Assembly: GCA_026707905.1 (NCBI GenBank)
Contig: JAPOVY010000001.1
Coordinates: forward strand, 1-57,558
Source: Gammaproteobacteria bacterium
GTDB taxonomy: Bacteria > Pseudomonadota > Gammaproteobacteria > Pseudomonadales > Azotimanducaceae
DNA: 57,558 nucleotides
Direction: 5' to 3'
Made by a program: the position numbers and the translations under genes. Below are positions 47,523 to 57,009 of the stretch, piece by piece; position 1 is the stretch's first letter; the number at the start of each line of letters is the position of its first letter. Below the pieces are notes generated by a model. It saw only the letters and a program-made list of their open reading frames with translations. It searched no databases and had not been told where the DNA came from.

Positions 47523-48673
47523 TCAGAGTCGCCATTGTTGTTGAAATAACTCTTTATCTTTTCAAACCAACTATCGTGCGTCGGACTGTGCTTGCCAGGC
47601 GCTTCGTCCAACGTCTCCTGGAAAGCTTGCAAAAGCTCCTTTTGCTTCGCATTCAATGACCTAGGGGTCTCAATCACCACCTGACAGATGAGATCCCCGT
47701 GCCTCTGGTCGGAGCGAATTGCTGGCATGCCTTTCCCTCGCAGTCTAAATTCGCGACCGCTTTGCGTCCCTTCCGGCACCTTGATACGTAGCTTACCGTC
47801 GAGTGAGGGTACTTCGAGACTTGCTCCGAGTGTCGCGTTTACGAAGGAAATTGGAACACGGCAATGCAAGTTCCGTCCATCACGTTCAAAAATCGGGTGC
47901 GGCTTAATCGCAAACTGGATATATAGATCGCCGATCGGCCCACCTCGCAATCCATCGCCACCTTCGCCGCGTAACTTTAAGCGCATGCCATCGTCGATGC
48001 CAGGTGGTACAGTGACTGCGAGTGACTTGCGTTTTGGTCGTCGACCACGTCCGTTACAGGCTTGACACGGCTGCTCAATGATCTGACCTTCGCCGTGACA
48101 TTGACCGCACGTCGATGCAACGCGCAAAAATCCTCGATTGATGGCTTGTTGTCCTGTCCCATCGCAAACCGGACACGTTATTGGCGAAGTACCTGGTTTC
48201 GCACCCGTACCTTGGCAATCGTCACAGTGACGAAGTGCATTAACATCGATTTCTACCGTGTCGCCACGCGCCGCTTGCTCAAGCGTAATTGAGAGATCGT
48301 ATTGAAGATTCTCGCCGGGTTCGCCACCATGACGTCTCGCTGAACGCGTTCGACCACCAAACACGCTACTGAAAATGTCGTCAAAGCCACCGAATAGATC
48401 TTCAAAGCCCTGCCCGTCGAAGGAGAATGCGCTGGAACCGAACTGTCCCTTTAAGCCTTCTTGGCCATATTGGTCATAGACGGTGCGTTTTTCCTTATCA
48501 GATAGCACCGCGTAAGCTTCACTGACCTTCTTGAAGTTTTCCTCGTCTTCCGCAGAAGACCCATCACTCCGATCAGGGTGATACTTCATAGCTAACCGAC
48601 GATACGCCTTTTTTATATCGCCATCGCTCGCGTTGCTTTGTACGCCGAGTACTTCGTAGTAGTCGTCAGACAT
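47519..48673 (-). CDS. dnaJ: Chaperone protein DnaJ
   Basis: Hsp40 co-chaperone that delivers clients to DnaK and stimulates its ATPase. The 384-residue protein has the J domain with HPD in MKYHPDRS near residue 30, a Gly/Phe-rich segment with FGSSAFSFDGQGFEDLFGG near 78, and four CxxCxGxG zinc repeats (CDDCQGTG, CPVCDGTG, CGQCHGEG, CQACNGRG) near 151-210. The C-terminal substrate domain follows. It is 147 bases after dnaK and overlaps dapB. Confidence 0.98.
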   Translation of the reverse strand: MSDDYYEVLGVQSNASDGDIKKAYRRLAMKYHPDRSDGSSAEDEENFKKVSEAYAVLSDKEKRTVYDQYGQEGLKGQFGSSAFSFDGQGFEDLFGGFDDIFSSVFGGRTRSARRHGGEPGENLQYDLSITLEQAARGDTVEIDVNALRHCDDCQGTGAKPGTSPITCPVCDGTGQQAINRGFLRVASTCGQCHGEGQIIEQPCQACNGRGRRPKRKSLAVTVPPGIDDGMRLKLRGEGGDGLRGGPIGDLYIQFAIKPHPIFERDGRNLHCRVPISFVNATLGASLEVPSLDGKLRIKVPEGTQSGREFRLRGKGMPAIRSDQRHGDLICQVVIETPRSLNAKQKELLQAFQETLDEAPGKHSPTHDSWFEKIKSYFNNNGDSE

Positions 48674-48820
48674 GGCTAGTTAGGCATCGTGGATCACGAG
48701 GAATGTGTCGTGAGTAGCGATTGTTGCATCGTACCCGCTCAATATGAGCGAAGGACCGTCCATGGCTCGTAGAACGATCCTTCGAAATGGAATTATGCAA
48801 CAGCGTTTCTCCCACGGAGA

Positions 48821-50761
48821 TCACTTCTTGTCGTCGTCCTTGACCTCCTCAAAATCTGCGTCTAAGGTATCGTCTGATCCGCCACTATCGGCTGTATTGT
48901 CAGTTGTACCGTCGCTCTCGGGTTGCTGCTCGTTCGCCGATGCTTCTTGATACATACGCTGTATTACTGGTGCAGAAATCTTCGTCAAGTTCTCAAGTTT
49001 CGCTTGAATCGCATCCTTGTCATCCGATTTAGTCGCTTCTTCCAGTTCCTCGACTGCTTTCTGAATATCGGCTTTTTCGGCATCCGTCGCCCTATCGCCG
49101 AATTCCTCTAGTGATTTTCGTGTCGAATGCGCTAGTGCGTCCGCTTGGTTGCGGAGCGTGACGAGCTCCTGGAACCGCTCGTCTTCAGCGCTATGCGTCT
49201 CAGCATCCTGCACCATCTTTTCAATGTCTTCAGGCGACAAACCACTGGATGCCGTGATGACGATCGATTGTTCCTTGTTGGTCGCAAGATCCTTAGCCGA
49301 TACATTCAATATGCCATTTGCATCGATATCGAACCGGACTTCAATCTGCGGTACGCCACGCGGTGCAGCTGGAATGTCCTGCAAGTCGAAACGACCCAGT
49401 AATTTGTTGTACCGGGCTTCCTTTCGCTCTCCCTGTAACACTTGAATCGTGACTGCGCTTTGGTTGTCTTCGGCTGTTGAGAAGACTTGCTCTTTGCGCG
49501 CTGGAATGGTCGTGTTCTTGTCGATTAGGACGGACATCACACCTCCCAACGTTTCTATACCTAGGGACAGAGGCGTCACATCCAAAAGAAGGACATCTTT
49601 CACGTCGCCTGAAAGAACGCCGGCTTGAATCGCGGCACCCATGGCGATCGCTTCATCCGGATTCACGTCCTTGCGCGGCTCACGTCCAAAGATCTCTTGG
49701 ACTTTCTTCTGTACGAGTGGCATACGCGTCTGACCACCGACCAGGATGACCTCATCGATGTCACCGACTGCGAGACTTGCGTCTGATAACGCGATACGAC
49801 AAGGTTCCATCGTACGATCGACAAGCCCTTCTACCAGTGCCTCTAACTTGGATCGAGTCAACTTCATCACCAAGTGTTTGGGTCCGGTTTGGTCCGCCGT
49901 GATGTACGGCAGATTGATATCGGTCTCTTGACTCGTAGAAAGTTCGATCTTTGCGGTTTCAGCCGCTTCCTTAAGTCGCTGCAGCGCAATCGGATCGCTA
50001 TGCAGGTCAATACCGTTTTGAGACTGAAATTCCTCAGCGAAGTATTCAATGATCCGAAGGTCGAAGTCTTCGCCACCTAAGAAGGTATCGCCATTCGTGG
50101 ATAACACCTCAAACTGGTGCTCACCTTCAACTTCGGCAATCTCAATGATGGAGACGTCAAAGGTTCCGCCACCGAGGTCATAAACGACGATTTTCGCATC
50201 GCCGCGTTTGTGATCCATACCGTAAGCAAGGGCGGCAGCGGTCGGCTCATTGACAATACGCTTAACGTCCAAGCCGGCGATCTTGCCAGCGTCTTTGGTT
50301 GCTTGACGTTGTGCGTCGTCGAAATAAGCAGGAACCGTTACCACGGCATCGGTCACCGGTTCACCGAGATAGTCTTCCGCCGTCTTCTTCATCTTCTTCA
50401 GAATTTCGGCAGAAACTTGAGGAGGCGCCATCTCCTCACCTTTTGCGGATACCCATGCATCACCGTTAGCTGCCTTCACGATTTTGTATGGCACCATATC
50501 GATGTCTTTTTGTACGACGCCGTCTTCGAAGCGTCGACCAATGAGTCGCTTGATTGCGAACAACGTGTTGTCTGGGTTCGTAACAGCCTGACGCTTAGCG
50601 TTTTGACCGACTAGGATTTCACCGCTGTCTGTGTACGCGATGATCGAAGGCGTCGTTCGATCGCCCTCTGAATTTTCAATGATTTTGGTTTCGTCGTCTA
50701 GCAGCACCGCAACACACGAATTCGTTGTGCCGAGGTCAATGCCAATCATCTTGCCTGCCAT
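48821..50761 (-). CDS. dnaK: Chaperone protein DnaK (Hsp70)
   Basis: ATP-dependent Hsp70. I start it at 50761 ([20 protein letters not shown]) with AAGGAAAA upstream; an in-frame ATG 54 bases earlier adds an unlikely leader. The ATPase domain (1-385) has [22 protein letters not shown] and [13 protein letters not shown]; the linker [15 protein letters not shown] near 388 and substrate domain follow. The acidic C-terminus ends [13 protein letters not shown]. The length is 646 residues. It has its own sigma32-type promoter and a leader inverted repeat. Confidence 0.98.
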   Translation of the reverse strand: MAGKMIGIDLGTTNSCVAVLLDDETKIIENSEGDRTTPSIIAYTDSGEILVGQNAKRQAVTNPDNTLFAIKRLIGRRFEDGVVQKDIDMVPYKIVKAANGDAWVSAKGEEMAPPQVSAEILKKMKKTAEDYLGEPVTDAVVTVPAYFDDAQRQATKDAGKIAGLDVKRIVNEPTAAALAYGMDHKRGDAKIVVYDLGGGTFDVSIIEIAEVEGEHQFEVLSTNGDTFLGGEDFDLRIIEYFAEEFQSQNGIDLHSDPIALQRLKEAAETAKIELSTSQETDINLPYITADQTGPKHLVMKLTRSKLEALVEGLVDRTMEPCRIALSDASLAVGDIDEVILVGGQTRMPLVQKKVQEIFGREPRKDVNPDEAIAMGAAIQAGVLSGDVKDVLLLDVTPLSLGIETLGGVMSVLIDKNTTIPARKEQVFSTAEDNQSAVTIQVLQGERKEARYNKLLGRFDLQDIPAAPRGVPQIEVRFDIDANGILNVSAKDLATNKEQSIVITASSGLSPEDIEKMVQDAETHSAEDERFQELVTLRNQADALAHSTRKSLEEFGDRATDAEKADIQKAVEELEEATKSDDKDAIQAKLENLTKISAPVIQRMYQEASANEQQPESDGTTDNTADSGGSDDTLDADFEEVKDDDKK

Positions 50762-50806
50762 GGGATTTTCCTTGCTTGTTTCGATTGTTCGTTTTATTCT
50801 GATTTC

Positions 50807-50828
50807 GCATCGCAACTTTTCGCGATGC
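50807..50828. repeat. Inverted repeat in the dnaK 5' leader
   Basis: GCATCGC (50807-50813) and GCGATGC (50822-50828) are exact reverse complements with an 8-base spacer. It lies just downstream of the predicted sigma32 start site and 46 bases before the dnaK ATG. The position fits an HrcA operator, but the sequence is not the CIRCE consensus (TTAGCACTC-N9-GAGTGCTAA). Confidence 0.6.
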
Positions 50829-50837
50829 CTATTGGAT

Positions 50838-50865
50838 ATATGGGTACTAATCCAGATATATCAAG
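50838..50865 (-). promoter_or_regulatory. Sigma32-type heat-shock promoter of dnaK
   Basis: The minus strand reads CTTGATA (complement of 50859-50865), 13 bases, then ACCCATAT (complement of 50838-50845). The E. coli sigma32 consensus is CTTGAAA, 11-16 bases, CCCCATNT. Six of seven and seven of eight bases match. It lies 17 bases after the grpE stop. Confidence 0.75.
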
Positions 50866-50881
50866 CGAATTCCGTTCGGAT

Positions 50882-51622
50882 TTACGCGTCGTCAGCTGCC
50901 TCGTTCTCTTGCGTCGGCACCTCTTTCGCAACGACCACTTGAGCTGCTCGGAGCACACTACCATCAAGCAGATAACCTACCCTAAGTACATCAATGATCG
51001 TACCTGGTGCTTCGGTCTCACTCGGAACGATCGCTTGGGCTTCGTGGAATTGTGGATCGAACTCATCACCGATTGGATTCGACAATTCGAGACCTTCACC
51101 GATGAGAACTTTGTCAAACTCTTTGATCGCCATTTGAATCGCCGTCACGACCACGTCGGTCCGCTCATCTTTCTCAATCTTTTCCAGTTCGTTCGCCGTT
51201 TGATGAAACGTATCAGCAACCAGCATCAGACGGGTGAGTAAATCGCGTCTTGCACGATTGACTGCTCGTGTCATGTCCTCGCGGCCGCGTCGAGTTACGG
51301 TCTGCGTTTCAGCCTTCGCGTAACTAACTTCGCGTTGCGATTCGGCCAGTTGACCTTCTAAGTCAATGAGCTTTGAGGTCAATTCGTTGACCTCGGCCTT
51401 TAGCAGCTCAATCTCTGTAGGTTCAAGCGACTCTGCATCAGCTTCGTCTTGTATTTCGACATCAACCGAGACGCTCGGCTCTTCAGCTTCACTCGACGCT
51501 GCTTCTTGATCGCTTTCAGTCGTATTGGTAGACTGCGAATGGCTATCAACCTCTTCCGTATCCGATCCTTCCGACGTAACCTCGGGTGAATCTTCAGTAT
51601 CCGACTTCTTTTGCTTCGCCAT
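50882..51622 (-). CDS. grpE: Nucleotide exchange factor GrpE
   Basis: Releases ADP from DnaK. The 246-residue protein has an acidic, Ser/Glu-rich N-terminal stretch (1-70) longer than in E. coli (197 residues). The long coiled coil covers about 70-150, and the C-terminal beta domain has DPQFHEAQAI near 188 and VLRVGYLLDGSVLRAAQVVVAK near 210. It lies between hrcA and dnaK with its own sigma32-type promoter. Confidence 0.96.
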   Translation of the reverse strand: MAKQKKSDTEDSPEVTSEGSDTEEVDSHSQSTNTTESDQEAASSEAEEPSVSVDVEIQDEADAESLEPTEIELLKAEVNELTSKLIDLEGQLAESQREVSYAKAETQTVTRRGREDMTRAVNRARRDLLTRLMLVADTFHQTANELEKIEKDERTDVVVTAIQMAIKEFDKVLIGEGLELSNPIGDEFDPQFHEAQAIVPSETEAPGTIIDVLRVGYLLDGSVLRAAQVVVAKEVPTQENEAADDA

Positions 51623-51669
51623 CGAAAGCTAGCCTTCCTCGTAAAGCTGATGCGACCTCTCTATCACGC

Positions 51670-51698
51670 ATATGGTGGTAGATCGATCAAAACTCAAG
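51670..51698 (-). promoter_or_regulatory. Sigma32-type heat-shock promoter of grpE
   Basis: The minus strand reads CTTGAGT (complement of 51692-51698), 14 bases, then CACCATAT (complement of 51670-51677). Five of seven and seven of eight bases match the sigma32 consensus. It lies between the hrcA stop and the grpE ATG, about 48 bases before the start. Confidence 0.65.
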
Positions 51699-51722
51699 TG
51701 GTAAAGGTCGTAATTTTCTTAA

Positions 51723-52790
51723 TTAAGTTCGTTCAAACACATGACCTAATACGCGAGAGGTCACGTCAACTAGCGGTACGACCTTCTGGTACGACATGCG
51801 GGTTGGTCCAATAACGCCCAACACGCCAGCAACCTTCCCCTTCACTTCGTATGGTGCCGTTATCAGACTGTAGTCTTCGAAGGGTTCGTAGCCGGATTCT
51901 TGGCCGATGAATAAACGGACACCCTCGCCGTCAATACAAGCATCCAATAGATGTACGATCGAGGATTTGCTTTCAAACGCTTCTAAGAGCTGTTTGATCT
52001 TCACTGACGAAGACGTGGAGGACACGAGATTACTTTCGCCCGATACGACGAAATCATGCTCTGACTCGACGAATGTCTTCGACGCAATGTCGAACGCGCG
52101 TTGAAGCATCTCGTTGATTTGCGCCTTATCTTGCGACATGCTATCGAGCACGCCTGTCCGAATCGCTTCTAACGAACGCCCAGCGAAAGCGTCATTGATG
52201 TAGTTCGCTGCTTGTCGAAGTTCTACATCCGAGTACGCTCTTGATGTCTCGATCACGCGGTTCTGAACTTCACGCTCATTCACAATCAGGATCGCTAGGA
52301 CCTGTCGACCTGTTAGTTGCAGGAATTCGACCTGACGTAATGAAATCTGTTCTTCCCGTGGGACGGTGACCAATCCTGCCATTTGTGTGACTTCAGAAAG
52401 CAAATGTGAAGCAGACTCAAGCAGGTCCTGAGTTGATTGATCTCGAGACAACTCATCCCACACGTGTCGTTCCGCGTCCCGATCAAGCGGTTCGTAAGAG
52501 ATCAAGCCGTCAACGAAGAAACGAAGTCCGTGCTGGGTAGGTATACGACCTGCCGAGGTGTGAGGGGAGCTTACGAGACCAAGTTCCTGTAACCTGGCCA
52601 TGTTGTTACGCACGGTCGCGGAACTAACAGAATATCGACTTTTCTTGGCGACCGTGCTGGACGATACGGGTTCGCCATCCACGAGGTACTCTTCTACCAA
52701 GACCTTGAAAAGGTGTGCGGCTTTCTCACTGAGATCCAGGTTCGTATCAAGATGTGAATCTCTAAAATGAGAAAAACTGCTTCGTTCCAT
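51723..52790 (-). CDS. hrcA: Heat-inducible transcriptional repressor HrcA
   Basis: Repressor of chaperone genes that binds CIRCE operators and is activated by GroE in characterised bacteria. I start it at the ATG at 52790 (MERSSFSHF); an in-frame start at 52814 would overlap the recN leader. The N-terminal winged helix has SSSTVAKKSRYSVSSATVRN near 45-64 and GLVSSPHTSAGRIPT near 74, both hallmark segments. The C-terminal GAF-like part contains GPTRMSYQKVVPLVD near 330. The length is 355 residues. HrcA is missing in most model gammaproteobacteria but known in Xanthomonas and others. It is divergent from recN. Confidence 0.95.
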   Translation of the reverse strand: MERSSFSHFRDSHLDTNLDLSEKAAHLFKVLVEEYLVDGEPVSSSTVAKKSRYSVSSATVRNNMARLQELGLVSSPHTSAGRIPTQHGLRFFVDGLISYEPLDRDAERHVWDELSRDQSTQDLLESASHLLSEVTQMAGLVTVPREEQISLRQVEFLQLTGRQVLAILIVNEREVQNRVIETSRAYSDVELRQAANYINDAFAGRSLEAIRTGVLDSMSQDKAQINEMLQRAFDIASKTFVESEHDFVVSGESNLVSSTSSSVKIKQLLEAFESKSSIVHLLDACIDGEGVRLFIGQESGYEPFEDYSLITAPYEVKGKVAGVLGVIGPTRMSYQKVVPLVDVTSRVLGHVFERT

Positions 52791-52844
52791 TATTCTCGCC
52801 GTTTCTGTCCTCAAAACGACTTCAAAACTAACTTAAGCGCGTCG

Positions 52845-54518
52845 ATGCTCGCATACCTGACCGTGCGCAATTTCGCGCTCGTAGCCGACCTTGAATTGCA
52901 CTTCGCGGGTGGTCTTACAGTCATTACTGGCGAGTCCGGAGCTGGTAAGTCTATATTGTTGGATGCACTCGGGCTAGTCTTGGGGCAACGTGCGTCGAGA
53001 ACGCAAATTCGGCCGAATTCCGATGAATGCGAAGTTTGCGCCGAATTTGACATTAGCAACGCTCCGCAATCCCAACGCCTGCTTATTTCTAACGGTCTTG
53101 ACGACAAGGACGAGTCAACTCGATGTGTCGTAAGGCGAATCGCTTCGGTCGACGGTCGATCGCGCGCTTGGGTGAATGACACACCTGTAAGTCTTGCAAC
53201 CTTGCGTGAGTTATGCAGTTCAATGGTCGCGATTCATGACCAATTTGCCCAACAGCAACTACTAGGCGTAACAACACAGCTTTCCTGGTTTGACGACTTC
53301 GCCGCACAGCCACAGATTGTCGAAGAAGTGAAGGAGTCTTTTCGTAACTGGCGCGGCCGCGCATACGAATATGAATCGGAACGTCAGCGAATCAACAATG
53401 CGCTTGAACGTCGCGAACTCCTACAGTATCAAGTTGAAGAGCTCGATGCGTTTCGACTGGAAGAAAGTGAATTTGAGCAACTTTCAAACCGTTACAAACG
53501 CCTGAATCAGACGCAAAGCATCTTGGCAGCTGTCGGTCAAGCTGTCGCTGCACTAGAGGAGAACCACATTCCAGGTATCGGCCGTACCCGTACCGAGTTG
53601 GACAGAGTGGACGACAAGTCTCCTGAACTTGATTCTGCACGAGAGTTACTCGACGGCGTCGAGGTAGGTGTCGATGAGAGCATTCGACAATTACGTGCTT
53701 ACGCGGACGCCTTAGCCATGGACGAAGACTCATTAGACGAGGTAGCCGAGCGTCTTGATCAAATCCATGATCTTGCGCGCAAACATCGTGTACCGTCCAC
53801 TGACCTATATTCGAAAGCACTCGAACTGCATAAAGAGCTCGACGCTTTGAACGAAAGCGAAAACCAACTTACCGTATTGCAGGAATCGGTTAAAACCGCG
53901 CTCGCGGAGTACCGCCGATGCGCGAACGAGCTGTCAGAATTAAGGAGTCGAGCAGCGAAGCCATTCGCCAAAGCCGTTATGACGACATTAAATGATATCG
54001 GCATGAAACAAGCCACATTCAAAGTCGCATTTGTCGAATCCGAGGCTGAAACAGGACACGAACGAGTCGATTTCGCTGTTTCTGCGAATTCACGTTATGA
54101 GCCAGGACCTTTAAAGGCGATTGCGTCCGGAGGCGAGCTCTCGCGCATAAGTTTGGCGATACTGGTCGTTGTCGCGTCTAATTCAAAGCTGCCATGTCTA
54201 ATACTCGACGAAGCGGATATTGGCGTCGGTGGAACTACTGCCGATGAGGTCGGTCGAATGTTGGGCCGCTTGGCTGAGCATACACAGGTTGTGTGCGTAA
54301 CACATGCACCCCAAGTCGCGGCGCTAGGCGACACGCACTTGCGGGTATTGAAGACACGCGAGCAGGACATTGCGGCGTGCGAATTGACTGGAGAAGATCG
54401 TATAGAGGAACTCGCCCGAATGGTCGGTGGCCATCGTATCAATGCGGAATCGCGCAAGTACGCGTCTGTACTCCTCGAGGAAGCACAGGAATTCAACCGA
54501 ACGCAACTAGCAAAATGA
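52845..54518 (+). CDS. recN: DNA repair protein RecN
   Basis: SMC-like ATPase acting in double-strand break repair. I start it at the ATG at 52845 (MLAYLTVRNFALV), giving 557 residues (553 in E. coli); the frame opens 78 bases earlier but that overlaps the hrcA start. Walker A is GESGAGKSILLDAL near residue 30, the coiled coil spans about 150-360, the ABC signature is SGGELSRISLA near 429 and Walker B LILDEADIGVG near 455. No clear LexA box is seen upstream. Its stop overlaps the bamE start (ATGA). Confidence 0.97.
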   Translation: MLAYLTVRNFALVADLELHFAGGLTVITGESGAGKSILLDALGLVLGQRASRTQIRPNSDECEVCAEFDISNAPQSQRLLISNGLDDKDESTRCVVRRIASVDGRSRAWVNDTPVSLATLRELCSSMVAIHDQFAQQQLLGVTTQLSWFDDFAAQPQIVEEVKESFRNWRGRAYEYESERQRINNALERRELLQYQVEELDAFRLEESEFEQLSNRYKRLNQTQSILAAVGQAVAALEENHIPGIGRTRTELDRVDDKSPELDSARELLDGVEVGVDESIRQLRAYADALAMDEDSLDEVAERLDQIHDLARKHRVPSTDLYSKALELHKELDALNESENQLTVLQESVKTALAEYRRCANELSELRSRAAKPFAKAVMTTLNDIGMKQATFKVAFVESEAETGHERVDFAVSANSRYEPGPLKAIASGGELSRISLAILVVVASNSKLPCLILDEADIGVGGTTADEVGRMLGRLAEHTQVVCVTHAPQVAALGDTHLRVLKTREQDIAACELTGEDRIEELARMVGGHRINAESRKYASVLLEEAQEFNRTQLAK

Positions 54519-54904
54519 CTATTTACCGCTTACTAATCTGTATCTTCGCGGTATCGACGATCGTCGGATGCGCAGACGGATTGTTGCACCGATTGGATCA
54601 GCAACAAGGGAACTTGGTAACTGACCGAATGATCGAGCAACTCAAGCCCGGTATGAACCGAGAGCAAGTCGTGTTCATCATGGGTCAGCCTATTCTTAAG
54701 AACTCGTTCGATTCTGATCGATGGGATTACATCTATACCTTCGCTCCGCGCAGCCAAACTCCTGAAAAACGCTATATAACCCTCTATTTTGAAGACGGGT
54801 TACTTGCTCGACTAGTCGGAAATTACGAGCAGATGGAAAACGATACTGAAGACGAGCCGGAAGACAATCTCGGCGGCATATTCACGCTTCGCAACGGCGA
54901 TTAG
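54515..54904 (+). CDS. bamE: Outer membrane assembly lipoprotein BamE
   Basis: Small lipoprotein of the BAM complex that inserts beta-barrel proteins in the outer membrane. The 129-residue protein has a signal peptide with lipobox VGC near residue 18. The SmpA/OmlA domain shows IEQLKPGMNREQVVFIMGQP (about 41-60), the DRWDYIYTF segment near 69 and ITLYFEDG near 90. The C-terminus is acidic. It overlaps recN by four bases; recN-bamE linkage is common in gammaproteobacteria. Confidence 0.95.
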   Translation: MTIYRLLICIFAVSTIVGCADGLLHRLDQQQGNLVTDRMIEQLKPGMNREQVVFIMGQPILKNSFDSDRWDYIYTFAPRSQTPEKRYITLYFEDGLLARLVGNYEQMENDTEDEPEDNLGGIFTLRNGD

Positions 54905-54975
54905 AACGGCGGCCTTTTACCGTAGGTAAATTACCGAGACCATCCGACAGATTTAACCGGAAGAAGGGATTCCCC

Positions 54976-56190
54976 ATGGACGATCCGAGGCCGTTGATTT
55001 TCGATGGTTTAAAAGTCATCGACGCTGGATCATGGGTCGCTGGACCCGTTTCCGCGACGATGCTCGCCGACTATGGCGCCGAAGTCATCAAGATCGAGAT
55101 GCCAACGGGCGATCCTTTTCGTCGCCTAGCAACGGGTCCTGGTACACCCGACGCCGATATCGACTATGCATGGGCGCAGGACGCTCGCAACAAACGATCG
55201 ATCGTATTGAATCTGAAGACTCCAGACGGTGTGGATATCCTCAGACGTTTGGTTGAGGATTGCGACGTCTACGTCACGAATTACCCTCTGCCGATGCGCC
55301 GCAAGTTGGGTTTAACCTATGAAGATCTAAAGCAAGTCAACAAGCGACTCATTTACGCATCGCTTACGGCTTACGGCGAAGAAGGTCCGGAGAAAGATCG
55401 TGAAGGTTTCGACCTCGTTGCGTATTGGTCACGTACTGGTTTGATGGATTTGGTGCGCGATGCAGATGCGAAGCCTTCCCCAAGCATTCCCGGGATGGGA
55501 GATCATCCGACCGGCGTCTCTCTCTATGCCGCGATAGTTACAGCGCTCTACCAGCGCGAACGCACCAACGAAGGTAGTTTGGTGCACACTTCGCTGATCG
55601 CGAATGGGATGTGGGCAGCATCGTGCATCGCAAGTGCAAAGTTCGCACACGGTCACGACTTTTCGAACTACCCTCGACTTACCGCGAAATACTTCACTCG
55701 GGAGCTCTATCAGACGCGCGACAAACGCTGGCTCCAGTTCACGATGGTTCGTACTCCGGAAGAGATTTCCGCGTATTTCCGTATCCTCGGCGCCACTCAC
55801 TTATTAGATGATCCTCGCTTTCAAACGACACGTGCTCGAATTGAATCTGGGGACGCGCTCGCCACCGAGATCCGTCCCATCATTGCGCAACGAGACGCGG
55901 CGGCGTGGATCCGAGAGTTCAAAGACGCAAATGTCCCTGTTTCACTATTAGGAACGATCGACGACCTCCCTTCCGATCCACAGTTGATCCCGAATGCAAT
56001 TCTTCGCGAACCCGATGAGCCGATTGGGGCAGACTACATCATCAATCATCCTGTAAACGTTGAAGCCAGTAAACGAGCACCTGTGAAACGTGCACCAGAT
56101 GTTGGTGAACACACTGAGGAAGTACTTGCAGAAATCGGATACGAAAAACGCGAGATTGTGCGGCTTCGAGAAGCAGGGGTGATCGCCTAA
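54976..56190 (+). CDS. CaiB/BaiF-family (class III) CoA-transferase
   Basis: 404-residue CoA transferase of family III. The N-terminal FDGLKVIDAGSWVAGPVSATML (quoted in two parts: FDGLKVID and AGSWVAGP, about 9-25), DYGAEVIKIE near 36 and NKRSIVLNLKTPDG near 74 are typical. The catalytic Asp is probably in EGFDLVAYWSRTG near 152. The substrate acid is unknown; related enzymes use carnitine, bile acids, formate/oxalate or mesaconate. It begins 71 bases after bamE with AAGAAGG upstream and converges with rnfH. It is not usually part of the bamE-ratA cluster, so it is probably an insertion. Confidence 0.92.
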   Translation: MDDPRPLIFDGLKVIDAGSWVAGPVSATMLADYGAEVIKIEMPTGDPFRRLATGPGTPDADIDYAWAQDARNKRSIVLNLKTPDGVDILRRLVEDCDVYVTNYPLPMRRKLGLTYEDLKQVNKRLIYASLTAYGEEGPEKDREGFDLVAYWSRTGLMDLVRDADAKPSPSIPGMGDHPTGVSLYAAIVTALYQRERTNEGSLVHTSLIANGMWAASCIASAKFAHGHDFSNYPRLTAKYFTRELYQTRDKRWLQFTMVRTPEEISAYFRILGATHLLDDPRFQTTRARIESGDALATEIRPIIAQRDAAAWIREFKDANVPVSLLGTIDDLPSDPQLIPNAILREPDEPIGADYIINHPVNVEASKRAPVKRAPDVGEHTEEVLAEIGYEKREIVRLREAGVIA

Positions 56191-56267
56191 CTCGCCCGGC
56201 TTCAGAACGTAGGACTCGAGAATCAACTACGTATTTCACAGATTAGAACGCCTCACGAGACGCTCGA

Positions 56268-56549
56268 TCAGTCTTTCTGAGCAGCCGCCTTCCGTCGACG
56301 CGTTTCCATAGGATCGATTGGTAGGGGTCGCAGTAACTCAAGTCGATCGCCATCTTTCAATTCGTACTCTCCTGGTACCTCTTCGCCCCATATCGCGTAC
56401 GCGACGACTTTCAAATCGTCTACCCAAAGTAACGGCTCTGACGTCCGCGCAATCCCCGCCGCCTCTTCCGCAGAGGTACCGACCTCAATTTCAATGTTCA
56501 CCTCCCACTGACGATTTGGTAGTGCGTAGACGACCTCAATCTGAATCAT
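56268..56549 (-). CDS. rnfH: RnfH family protein (RatB)
   Basis: A 93-residue beta-grasp (ubiquitin-like) protein. MIQIEVVYALPNRQW at the start and VVAYAIWGEEV near 48, with DGDRLELLRPLPIDPMETRRRKAA near 66, are typical of RnfH. The function is unsettled. The gene overlaps the 3' end of ratA by 14 bases, the usual ratA-rnfH pair. Confidence 0.93.
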   Translation of the reverse strand: MIQIEVVYALPNRQWEVNIEIEVGTSAEEAAGIARTSEPLLWVDDLKVVAYAIWGEEVPGEYELKDGDRLELLRPLPIDPMETRRRKAAAQKD

Positions 56550-56943
56550 GACGATGTCTAACCTCGGTTACAAACGCTTCAACCGTTTTCTCGATCGCAC
56601 GTTTCATAAGGGTGTTAGAAAAAACGTTTAACAGGCGAGACGCAAACACACACGTCAGCTCGAGAGACACTCGACAACCTTCCCCATAGTCCGTGAAGGT
56701 CCAGTTGCCTTCAAGTTCCGCAAAAGGACCTTCGATCAATTCCAGTTTCAGTGACGTGTTTGGCACCGGTGTGTTTCGGGTGACGATCTTCTCCTGAATA
56801 CCGTATGCCGACACCGCCAATTCCGCATCATAGGTCGTCGGTGTTTCATTCAGCACCTCAGATTCTTGGCACCCCGGTAGAAACGCCTGGTAGTTTCTGA
56901 CGTCATTGACGACTTCGAAAATCTCCAGAACCGTAAATGGCAC
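56536..56943 (-). CDS. ratA: RatA-type coenzyme Q-binding (COQ10/START) protein
   Basis: START-domain protein of the RatA/Coq10 family; in E. coli it was described as an inhibitor of 70S assembly and is otherwise thought to bind ubiquinone. The given frame starts at GTG (56943) and yields 135 residues. The conserved NDVRNYQAFLPGCQESEVL near residue 13 and LIEGPFAELEGNWTFT near 69 identify the family. In relatives the protein begins about nine residues earlier (pattern LKIQHSVIVPF here). Those codons are open, but only CTG (56967) or ATT (56961) could start there. The true start is therefore uncertain. Confidence 0.9.
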   Translation of the reverse strand: MPFTVLEIFEVVNDVRNYQAFLPGCQESEVLNETPTTYDAELAVSAYGIQEKIVTRNTPVPNTSLKLELIEGPFAELEGNWTFTDYGEGCRVSLELTCVFASRLLNVFSNTLMKRAIEKTVEAFVTEVRHRHDSD

Positions 56944-57009
56944 GATGACGCTGTGCTGAATTTTCAGATGATCGACACCAGATCTACGTGTATCAGTTCC
57001 ACAGGCACC

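Noticed and set aside
48749-48784. CGAAGGA...TCCTTCG inverted repeat between dnaK and dnaJ
   Set aside because: The 7-bp arms have a long loop and no T-run; too weak to call a regulatory element.
50117-50614. 165-residue plus-strand frame opposite dnaK
   Set aside because: It is fully inside dnaK, with no start signal or domain.
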